Shown here: in pieces, positions 42,406 to 48,976 of the stretch | Layout: every line of letters begins with the position of its first letter | How positions within the stretch are numbered: position 1 is the first letter of the stretch | Origin: Duganella sp. Root336D2 | GTDB lineage: Bacteria; Pseudomonadota; Gammaproteobacteria; Burkholderiales; Burkholderiaceae_D | Direction: 5' to 3' | Length of the DNA stretch: 64,000 nt | Assembly: GCF_001425005.1 (NCBI RefSeq) | Contig: NZ_LMDB01000033.1 | Coordinates: 249,238-313,237 of the forward strand | Translations under genes and position numbers: made by a program | Notes under the pieces: generated by a model | The model's database searches: none | Seen by the model: the letters and a program-made list of their open reading frames with translations, nothing else | Told to the model about the DNA's origin: nothing

Positions 42406-43067
42406 GGGCGCGCCTCGCGGAATGCGCCGGCTTCCATGCCCGCTACCAGGCGCTCAACTGCTTCGCGCATGGCCAGGTCCAGCACCTTGCCGTTCAGGGT
42501 AGCGTCATAGCTGGCGGTACCGCCAAAGCCCAGGATCTCGCGGTTGGACAGGCTGTATTCGCCTGCGCCGGCTGCCGAGTACACCACTTCCGAAGTAGCG
42601 ATATTCACCACGTTCAGGGTGATCTTGGCGTAGGCGACCTGCGTCTTGCCGCGGCCGGCGAGGCCGAACAGCTGGTGGTCGCCCACTTCCTTGCGGCCGA
42701 ATTCGGTCACGTCGCCGGTCACCACGAAGTCAGCGCCCTTGATGTTCTGGCCCTGCTTTTTGTAGGCGGCTTCCTGCTGCAGTTCCGCCATATTGTCGCG
42801 GTCCAGCACGTTGAAGCGGTTGGTCTGCTGCATGTGCGAAATCAGGATGGTCTTGGCTTGGGCGCCGAGGCGGTCGACGCCGTCGGTGAACACGCCGCGC
42901 ATGAAGCTGGAACGGTTGTCGAATTTGCCGACCGCTACCAGGGTGCGCGGGCCGACGTATGGACGCGAGGCGCTGGCGACTTTTTCCACTTGCAGTGCCT
43001 GGTGGCTTTCGGTTGCGCAGCCCGCCAGTGCGGCGACAGCGAAGACAGAGGCGAGGATTTTCTTCAT
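42402..43067 (-). CDS. CsgG/HfaB family lipoprotein
   Basis: A 221-residue lipoprotein (lipobox ALAGC) with the CsgG core: LVAVGKFDNRSSF, LGAQAKTILISHMQQTNRFNVLDRDNMAELQ (residues about 67-97) and GADFVVTGDVTEFGRKE. In curli systems CsgG is the outer-membrane secretion pore; this shorter relative is the first gene of the CsgG-DUF4810-DUF799 operon, a trio also seen in Neisseria and Acinetobacter. No curlin genes are nearby. A promoter with consensus TATAAT lies about 30 bases upstream. Confidence 0.88.
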   Translation of the reverse strand: MKKILASVFAVAALAGCATESHQALQVEKVASASRPYVGPRTLVAVGKFDNRSSFMRGVFTDGVDRLGAQAKTILISHMQQTNRFNVLDRDNMAELQQEAAYKKQGQNIKGADFVVTGDVTEFGRKEVGDHQLFGLAGRGKTQVAYAKITLNVVNIATSEVVYSAAGAGEYSLSNREILGFGGTASYDATLNGKVLDLAMREAVERLVAGMEAGAFREARP

Positions 43068-43098
43068 ATCAATTTCTAAATTAAGTTTCGATTATTGA

Positions 43099-43127
43099 AT
43101 TATATGGTGCCTTGCGGCAATGCGCAA
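43099..43127 (-). promoter_or_regulatory. Promoter of the CsgG lipoprotein operon
   Basis: Minus strand: TTGCGC (43122-43127), a 17-base spacer and a consensus TATAAT (43099-43104). The predicted start is near 43092, some 25 bases before the csgG-like ATG. Confidence 0.6.
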
Positions 43128-43236
43128 ATTGTGTTATGGGAAACATCACGTTGCGAAAAAATCATTTAGGCTCATCTGCCCGATAAGTGTTGGTGCTAGG
43201 ATGCTGCTGTGTTGCCACATCCCACACTCACACGCG

Positions 43237-44082
43237 ATGAATATTCTTGCCCTGCTGTTTGCTACTGCATTAGCCGCCGCGCCTGCCGATGGCATGTTTG
43301 AACCGGGCCTGGTGTCCGACAACGGCGTGTTCGGCTTCACCTTGTCGCCCGATGGCCAGCACGCGCTGTGGGTGCAGTCGGGCGGCGCCCGCACCCGGCT
43401 GCTGATCGTGGAATCGCACAAGGTGGACGGCAAGTGGCAAAAGCCGGCGCCGGTGCCATTCTCCGCCACCGACGGCTCGCGCGACATCGACCCGGCCTTC
43501 GCACCGGACGGCAAGTCGATCATCTTCCAATCCAATCGCCCGCTGCCGGACAGGCCGGGCCGCAAAGGCTTCGATATCTATTCGGTAGCGCTGCAGGACG
43601 GCCGCTGGGGGCCGCTGCAACACCTGGGCCACGACATCAACAGCGACGAATCCGAATCATCCGGCTCGATCGCTGCCGATGGCACCATCTACGTCATGAA
43701 GAACGGCGCCGAAGGCAAGTCGGACCTGTGGCGTTCACGCCACGTCGACGGCAAGTACATCGCGCCGGAGCGCATGCCGGAGCCGGTCAACACCGGTCCA
43801 TGGCGCGAATCGAATCCCTACATCGCCGCCGACCAGAGCTACCTGCTGTACTTCTCCGACGCGCCCGGCGGCGCCGGCGACATGGACCTGTACATCAGCT
43901 TCAATGGCAAGAACGGCTGGAGCACGCCGAAAAATATCGGCGCCCCATTCAACACCGCGCAGGCCGAATTCACGCCCTTCGTGCACGGCAAGCGCCTTTA
44001 CCTGGCACGCCAGGTAAAAGAAGGCGAACGCTTCATCGAGAATATTTACAGCTACCCGTTCGAGCCGGGCAGCTATCGTTAA
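43237..44082 (+). CDS. Exported PD40 / WD40-like beta-propeller protein
   Basis: A 281-residue protein with a short signal peptide (MNILALLFATALAAAPA). It contains TolB-type PD40 repeats: FTLSPDGQHALW, DPAFAPDGKSIIFQSNRP, FDIYSV, ESNPYIAADQSYLLYFSD and AEFTPFVHGKRLYLA, spaced as propeller blades. Such proteins act in periplasmic binding or sensing, with no enzymatic residues evident. ATG 43237 is chosen because the signal peptide begins there. Its last four bases overlap the convergent NTF2-like gene. Confidence 0.8.
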   Translation: MNILALLFATALAAAPADGMFEPGLVSDNGVFGFTLSPDGQHALWVQSGGARTRLLIVESHKVDGKWQKPAPVPFSATDGSRDIDPAFAPDGKSIIFQSNRPLPDRPGRKGFDIYSVALQDGRWGPLQHLGHDINSDESESSGSIAADGTIYVMKNGAEGKSDLWRSRHVDGKYIAPERMPEPVNTGPWRESNPYIAADQSYLLYFSDAPGGAGDMDLYISFNGKNGWSTPKNIGAPFNTAQAEFTPFVHGKRLYLARQVKEGERFIENIYSYPFEPGSYR

Positions 44083-44546
44083 TTGGGGCGATGGCCGTAA
44101 CTGAGGACGCGGGTAATCAGCCAGTTGCCCGACTTATTGCTCCAGACAATGGCGAAGTCCGCCAAGCCTTCGCATTGTCCGCTGGCAAATTGGCAAAAGC
44201 GGTGCGAACCCGTTTCAATCGCGCCGAAGTCCTTGACCGCGGAGACTTTGAGCGTGCCCGGCACAATCTCACGCCGGAAATTGCCGCAGACGTATTTTTG
44301 CGTATTGGCGATCATTTCCTGGCGCGACCAGGTGACTCCGCCCGTGTCGTGGTAAAACTCCACGTCCGGCGCAAAAAAACCCGCGTGCTTTTGCAGCTGC
44401 TCCGGCGCGCTGCAGTGGTTGAAGGCGTCGAAAGCGGCGGCGTCGAGATCCGCAATGGTCTTGGCCAGCGGTTCGGCCGTGGCCGCCGACGCTGTCATGG
44501 CCGTCAAAGCGAACAGGGTTGCAAGCGGCATGCTGAGCTTTTTCAT
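44079..44546 (-). CDS. Exported NTF2-like (SnoaL/DUF4440-type) protein
   Basis: A 155-residue protein with a signal peptide (cleavage near TASA-A). The alpha+beta cone pattern of NTF2-like proteins is seen: a helix LAKTIADLDAAAFDAFNHC, FFAPDVEFYHDTGG, SRQEMIANTQKYVCG, and terminal strands DFAIVWSNKSGNWLITRVLSYGH. Family members are small isomerases, dehydratases or scaffolds; the active-site type cannot be determined. It is a single gene, converging with the propeller gene. Confidence 0.8.
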   Translation of the reverse strand: MKKLSMPLATLFALTAMTASAATAEPLAKTIADLDAAAFDAFNHCSAPEQLQKHAGFFAPDVEFYHDTGGVTWSRQEMIANTQKYVCGNFRREIVPGTLKVSAVKDFGAIETGSHRFCQFASGQCEGLADFAIVWSNKSGNWLITRVLSYGHRPN

Positions 44547-44616
44547 GAAAATGTCCAGGATTGGGAGTTGTCAATGTAACATGCGTGAGCTCTGGCGGCA
44601 GGACGCAATAAATTAT

Positions 44617-44645
44617 TTGTGCACCGCACAAACCTATGCTATACT
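44617..44645 (+). promoter_or_regulatory. Strong promoter of the infA2 leader
   Basis: TTGTGC (44617-44622), a 17-base spacer and TATACT (44640-44645) form a near-consensus sigma-70 promoter, predicting transcription from about 44652. A short palindrome (TTGTGC-ACC-GCACAA) overlaps the -35 box. Confidence 0.65.
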
Positions 44646-44651
44646 GCGTTC

Positions 44652-44828
44652 CGTGGTGAAGTCCTCGAGAACCTCACCCTGTAGCACCAAACATTGGTCA
44701 CAGGCCGGCACCTTGCAGATAGCATTGGCTGACCGCTTCGCACCGCGCAGATAGCACGGGCTGTAGCAGCGATTGAAACATTGGCATTACATTGAAACGA
44801 AGCCCGCAACAACGCGGGCTTTTTTTTC
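44652..44828 (+). ncRNA. Structured small RNA or attenuating 5' leader of infA2
   Basis: About 177 nt between a strong promoter and an intrinsic terminator, with no credible open frame. The RNA would fold into a GGUGA/UCACC hairpin (44655-44678) and a CCUGU/ACAGG hairpin enclosing ACCAA/UUGGU (44678-44704). Two copies of a 24-nt element follow (44708-44731 and 44740-44763, 20 of 24 identical, sharing GCAGATAGCA), then two ATTGAAAC words and the terminator. infA2 starts 34 bases after the terminator. I do not recognise it as 6S RNA, a known riboswitch or another named family. It is either a stand-alone sRNA or a leader that controls infA2 by read-through. Confidence 0.6.
44801..44828 (+). terminator. 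Intrinsic terminator upstream of infA2
   Basis: A 7-bp stem AGCCCGC/GCGGGCT around AACAAC, followed by an unbroken run of eight T. This is a strong rho-independent terminator, placed 34 bases before the infA2 start codon. Confidence 0.9.
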
Positions 44829-44862
44829 GCTCCTCGCCCACCCAATCGCAAAGGAAAACACC

Positions 44863-45126
44863 ATGGCAAAAGAAGAACTCATCGAAATGAATGGCGTGGT
44901 CACCGAGATCCTGCCGGAGCAGCGCTTCCGCGTCGACCTGGACAACGGTCATAAGCTGATTGCCTACACCGGTGGCCGCATGAAGAAGAACTTCATCCGC
45001 ATTATTGCCGGCGACAAGGTCACGCTGGAACTGTCGCCGTACGACCTGAACAAAGGCCGCATCGTATTCCGCCACATCGAACAGCGCGGCACATCCGGCC
45101 CACGTCCGGCACCGCGTCGCCGCTAA
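44863..45126 (+). CDS. infA: Translation initiation factor IF-1 (stand-alone paralogue)
   Basis: An 87-residue S1/OB-fold protein that binds the ribosomal A site during initiation. The core is IF-1: MAKEELIEMNGVVTEILPEQRF, a DNGHKLIAYTGGRMKKNFIRI segment, GDKVTLELSPYDLNKGRIVFR. A basic, Pro-rich C-terminal tail (SGPRPAPRRR) makes it longer than the 72-residue IF-1 normally found in the ribosomal-protein cluster. It corresponds to the second 'IF-1 2' copy of Burkholderiales. ATG 44863 follows AAGGAAAA; the longer frame reads back through the leader terminator and is not used. Expression is probably set by the promoter/terminator arrangement upstream. Confidence 0.95.
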   Translation: MAKEELIEMNGVVTEILPEQRFRVDLDNGHKLIAYTGGRMKKNFIRIIAGDKVTLELSPYDLNKGRIVFRHIEQRGTSGPRPAPRRR

Positions 45127-45128
45127 TT

Positions 45129-45207
45129 TAAAAGTCGGGGTCAGGTCTGGCAATCGGACATTTCGCGCAGCGAAATGTCCGATTGCCAGACCTGACCCCG
45201 ACTTTTA
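45129..45207. repeat. Perfect 38-bp-arm palindrome between infA2 and the Sel1 gene
   Basis: Left arm 45129-45166 and right arm 45170-45207 are exact reverse complements with a 3-base loop (GCA). The arms begin and end with A- and T-runs, so the element could terminate transcription in both directions. It starts two bases after the infA2 stop and contains the Sel1-gene stop codon (45205-45207). Words such as GTCGGGGTCAGG and GGACATTT recur in the repeat at 52560. Confidence 0.95.
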
Positions 45208-46743
45208 TGCTGGAAGGCGTTCCGGGGTGAGGCGGGCGGCGGCGGTGGCGAGGTGGCGCGCTGCGCCGGGCTGGCCGTTGCGCTCGGCCAGCGAGAGCCA
45301 GCGCCAGGCCTGTTCGGCGTCGGCTTCGGTGCCCTGGCCGGTCAGGAACATCAGGCCGGCATTAAGCTGGGCCCGGCCGTGGCCCTGGCGCGCGGCGGCC
45401 AGGTACCAGGACAGCGCTTGCTGGAAGTCGCGCGGCATGCCCTGGCCGTTGTCGCAGCGCAGGCCAAGCGTGAAGCATGCCAGTATGTGGCCTTGCTCGG
45501 CGGCCTTGCGGTACCAGGCGTTTGCTTGCAGCAGGTCGGGCGCGGGACCGTCGTCGCGGTCGTGGATCTGGCCCAGCATGAATTGCGCGGCCACGTAATC
45601 CTGTTCGGCGGCGCGGCGATACCAGGCCAGCGCCTTGCGCGCATCCTGCGGCACGCCCTGCCCGCTTTCATAGCGCAGGCCGAGGTCGAATTGGGCCCGT
45701 AAATGGCCCTGGTCGGCCGCCTTGCGGTACCAGAAAATCGCTTCCTGCTGGTCGCGCGCCACGCCGAGGCCTTGCTCATATAACTGCGCCAGGTGGTATT
45801 GCGCGGCCGGGTGGCCCGCTTCGGCGGCCTTGCGGTACCAGTGCGCGGCTGCGCGATGGTCTTGCGCCACGCCCTGCCCCTGCTCGTAGCGCTGGCCCAG
45901 GTTGTTCTGCGCGCCGGCGTGCCCCAGTTCGGCGGCGCGCCGGTACCACTGCAGCGCCAGCGCTTCGTCGCGCGGCACGCCGTTGCCGTTGTCGTAGATC
46001 AGGCCCAGGTTGAACTGCGAGCTGACGTGGTCCTGCTGCGCCGCCAGCGTGTACCACTTGATGGCGCGCGCGGCGTCGGCCGCCACATCCTGCCCCTTGT
46101 CATAGCGCAGCGCGAGATTGAACTGGGCCGCGGCATAGCCTTGCTCGGCGGCCTTGCGGAACCAGCCCAGCGCCTGCTTGCCGTCCTGCGCCACGCCTTG
46201 CCCGTTGTCGTAGCGCAGGCCGAGGTTGAACTGGGCCCGGGCATAGCCCTGTTCGGCGGCCTTGCGGTACCACATGATCGCTTGCGCGAAGTCCTGCGGC
46301 ACGCCCCGGCCAGTGTCGTACATCATCCCGAGATTGTTCTGCGCGCCGGCGTCGCCCTGGTCGGCGGCCCTGGCGAACCAGTGGCGCGCCTGCTCGGTGT
46401 CGTGCGGCACGCCCTGGCCCTTGGCATACAGCCAGCCCAGGTTGTACTGCGCGGCGGCATAGCCTTGCTCGGCCGCGAGCTGGTACCAGTGCGCCGCTTC
46501 GGCGAAGTCGGTATCGACGCCCTGCCCTTTCTGGAACATCACGCCCAGGTTGTATTGGGCGTGCTCCAGGCCGGCGTTGGCCGCCTGGCGGTACCAGGCC
46601 ACGGCCAGCTCATAGCTCTGCGCTACACCCTGGCCGTTGAAGTACATGAAGCCCAGGCTGTGCTGGGCATTGGCCACGCCGCGCTCGGCCAGTTGGCGCA
46701 GGCGCAGGAATTCGGCCACTTCAGCCGGGGCTTGGCTCTGCAT
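45205..46743 (-). CDS. Sel1-like repeat protein
   Basis: A 512-residue protein made almost entirely of about thirteen 36-residue Sel1 repeats (pattern AQYNLGxxYxxGxGVxxDxxxAxxWYRKAAEQG, shown here as a consensus with positions marked x). There is no signal peptide, so it is presumably cytoplasmic. Such alpha-solenoids scaffold protein complexes and often accompany signalling proteins. It begins six bases after the stop of the GGDEF/EAL gene and is the last gene of a three-gene signalling operon. Its stop codon lies inside a palindrome. Confidence 0.92.
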   Translation of the reverse strand: MQSQAPAEVAEFLRLRQLAERGVANAQHSLGFMYFNGQGVAQSYELAVAWYRQAANAGLEHAQYNLGVMFQKGQGVDTDFAEAAHWYQLAAEQGYAAAQYNLGWLYAKGQGVPHDTEQARHWFARAADQGDAGAQNNLGMMYDTGRGVPQDFAQAIMWYRKAAEQGYARAQFNLGLRYDNGQGVAQDGKQALGWFRKAAEQGYAAAQFNLALRYDKGQDVAADAARAIKWYTLAAQQDHVSSQFNLGLIYDNGNGVPRDEALALQWYRRAAELGHAGAQNNLGQRYEQGQGVAQDHRAAAHWYRKAAEAGHPAAQYHLAQLYEQGLGVARDQQEAIFWYRKAADQGHLRAQFDLGLRYESGQGVPQDARKALAWYRRAAEQDYVAAQFMLGQIHDRDDGPAPDLLQANAWYRKAAEQGHILACFTLGLRCDNGQGMPRDFQQALSWYLAAARQGHGRAQLNAGLMFLTGQGTEADAEQAWRWLSLAERNGQPGAARHLATAAARLTPERLPA

Positions 46744-46749
46744 CGATGC

Positions 46750-48969
46750 TTACGCCTGGCTTGCCAGCCGCAGTCCGGCCGGGGCCACGGCGACAGGGGC
46801 GTCGGCCTGGTTCTGCGCCGCCAGCACCTGCATGAAACCGGTCAGCGCGATCGGGCGGTAATACAGGTAGCCTTGCATGGTGGCGCAGCCGTTGGCAGCC
46901 AGGTAGCGCGCCTGCACTTCGGTCTCCACCCCTTCCGCCACCAGGTGCAGGCCGAGGCCGCGCGCGATCGAGATGATGGCCAGGATCACAGGATAGTGGC
47001 CATGCTCGTCGTGGATCTCCTTGACGAAGCTCTGGTCGATCTTGATGGTGTGGATCGGGAAGCGGTGCAGGTAGGACAGCGAGGAATAGCCGGTGCCGAA
47101 ATCGTCGATGGCAACCGACACGCCCAGCTGGCACAGCTTGTTCAGCTGCTCGATCGCGTATTGCGGGTTGCGGATGCAGATGTTCTCGGTGATCTCGACT
47201 TCGATCTGCGACGGCGAAATCTGGTAGCGCGCCAGCGCATTGCGCATCTTCTCGAAGAAGTCGCCGCGGTCCAGGTATTGCGGCGACAGGTTCAGCGACA
47301 GGCGGATATTGTCGGCGCCGGCAGCATTCCACAGCAGCAGGTCGCGGCACAGCGCGCCGATCATCCAGTCCGAGATCGGCAGCATCAGGCCGTTCTCTTC
47401 GGCGAACGGCAGGAACTCGCCGGCCGACAGCAGGCCGCGCGCCGGGTGGTTCCAGCGCATCAGGCCTTCGGCGCCGATGATGCGGCCGCTGGCCATGTCG
47501 ACCTGCGGCTGGTAGTACATCTCCAGTTCGTTGTTTTCCAGCGCCTTGCGCAGCGACTGCTCCAGCGCGATCTTCTGGTGCGACATGTCCTGCATCGACG
47601 GGTGGTAGAAGCTGTGGCCGTTCTTGCCCTGCGCCTTGACCTGGTACATGGCGATGTCGGCGTGGCGCAGCAGCTCTTCGATCGAGTCGCCGTCGCTGGG
47701 GTAGACCGCGATGCCGATCGAGGCCGAAATGTGCGCCACGTGGCCGTCCAGGTCGAACGGCTGCTGCAGCACTTCCTGGAACTTGTCGGCAATGGCCTTG
47801 GCATCGCCGCGGTCGCGCAGTTCGGGCAGCACGATGGTGAATTCGTCGCCGCTGTGGCGCGCCAGCGTGTCGCCCTTGCGCAGGCACTCCTTCAGGCGCC
47901 GCGCGGCCTGCTGCAGCAGCTCGTCGCCCTTGACGTGGCCCAGCGTGTCGTTGACCAGCTTGAAGCGGTCCAAGTCGATGAACATCACGGCCAGCTCGGC
48001 CAGCTTGCGCTTGGCCTGGATCACGGCCAGCCCCAGGCGGTCCTTGAACAGGATGCGGTTCGGCAGGTCGGTCAGGATGTCGTGGTAGGCCTGGTAGGAA
48101 ATCATCTCCTCGGCCCTCTTGCGGTCGGTGATGTCGCGCGCCACGCCGTAGGTGCCGAAGAATTCGTGCCGCGCCACCTCCTCGCCCGGCACGTGCATGC
48201 CGATCGCGTTCAGCGAGATCGTCATCAGGGTGTTGCTGAAGGTGCGGTCGCCGGCGGCGCTGTTGTTGCACTTCAGGCGCAGCTCCACATTGCGCGAGGC
48301 GCGTTCGTCGACGCGGCGCTCGTTGAACACGTAGCGCGCGCGCTCCTGGTCTTCTTCGTGCACCAGCAGCGAGTAGTGGCGGCCGATCAGCTCTTCGCGC
48401 GAATAGCCCAGCAGCTGGTAGGCGCGGTCGTTGACGAAAGTGAAGCAGCCTTCGTGGTTCAGGGTGTAGATGATGTCGGGCGAGCTGTCCACCAGGTAGC
48501 GGTACATCTTCTCCGAATTTTCCAGGCGCTGCGCGATGCGCGTGTTCTCCACCGCCAGGCGGCGCTTTTGCAGCGCGTTTTCCACCGTCTTGAGCAGCTC
48601 GGGCGGATTGTACGGCTTGCGCAGGTAATCGTAGGCGCCGCGCTTCAGGGCGCCGATGGCGGCCTCGATGCCGGCCTCGCCGCTCATCACGATCACGTCG
48701 CAGTCGATCTCGCGCGCGTTCACGAAGTCCATGATGTCGTGGCCGCTCATATCGGGCAGGCGCAGGTCCAGCAGCAGCAGGTCGAACTGCTGGCGGCTCA
48801 GGTGCGCCAGCGCTTCGGCGCCGCTGGCGGCGGTGACCAGCTGGTAGCTGCCCTGCACGCGCAGCAGCTCATACAGGGAAGACAGCAGGCGCGCTTCGTC
48901 GTCAACCAGCAGCAGGCGTGGCTGGAATTCCGGTGCCGCGGCCGCGGGCGTCGGGATCATCTGGTTCAT
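46750..48969 (-). CDS. Response regulator with PAS, GGDEF and EAL domains
   Basis: A 739-residue cytoplasmic c-di-GMP protein. It has an N-terminal receiver domain (about 18-135, acceptor Asp68 in LLLLDLRLPD), a PAS domain (about 165-300), a GGDEF domain (about 310-470) and an EAL domain (about 485-735). The diguanylate cyclase signature reads HSGDEF instead of GGDEF, and the phosphodiesterase signature reads EGLMRW instead of EALxRW. Other EAL residues (ENICI, IDDFGTGYSSLSYL, KIDQSFV, EGVE) are intact, so phosphodiesterase activity is the better guess. ATG 48969 (MNQMIPT) is seven bases after the upstream kinase gene. The receiver is probably phosphorylated by that kinase. Confidence 0.93.
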   Translation of the reverse strand: MNQMIPTPAAAAPEFQPRLLLVDDEARLLSSLYELLRVQGSYQLVTAASGAEALAHLSRQQFDLLLLDLRLPDMSGHDIMDFVNAREIDCDVIVMSGEAGIEAAIGALKRGAYDYLRKPYNPPELLKTVENALQKRRLAVENTRIAQRLENSEKMYRYLVDSSPDIIYTLNHEGCFTFVNDRAYQLLGYSREELIGRHYSLLVHEEDQERARYVFNERRVDERASRNVELRLKCNNSAAGDRTFSNTLMTISLNAIGMHVPGEEVARHEFFGTYGVARDITDRKRAEEMISYQAYHDILTDLPNRILFKDRLGLAVIQAKRKLAELAVMFIDLDRFKLVNDTLGHVKGDELLQQAARRLKECLRKGDTLARHSGDEFTIVLPELRDRGDAKAIADKFQEVLQQPFDLDGHVAHISASIGIAVYPSDGDSIEELLRHADIAMYQVKAQGKNGHSFYHPSMQDMSHQKIALEQSLRKALENNELEMYYQPQVDMASGRIIGAEGLMRWNHPARGLLSAGEFLPFAEENGLMLPISDWMIGALCRDLLLWNAAGADNIRLSLNLSPQYLDRGDFFEKMRNALARYQISPSQIEVEITENICIRNPQYAIEQLNKLCQLGVSVAIDDFGTGYSSLSYLHRFPIHTIKIDQSFVKEIHDEHGHYPVILAIISIARGLGLHLVAEGVETEVQARYLAANGCATMQGYLYYRPIALTGFMQVLAAQNQADAPVAVAPAGLRLASQA

Positions 48970-48976
48970 GCGGGCC

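Noticed and set aside
44652..44828. Leader RNA considered as 6S RNA
   Set aside because: It lacks the long closing stem and central bubble of 6S RNA and has a duplicated element instead.
44773..44862. N-terminal extension of IF-1 from an upstream ATG
   Set aside because: The frame reads through the intrinsic terminator stem and lacks IF-1 similarity; ATG 44863 starts the conserved MAKEE.
45205..46743. Regular ~108-bp DNA periodicity that could suggest a repeat array
   Set aside because: The period is that of 36-residue Sel1 repeats in a coding frame; there are no spacers.
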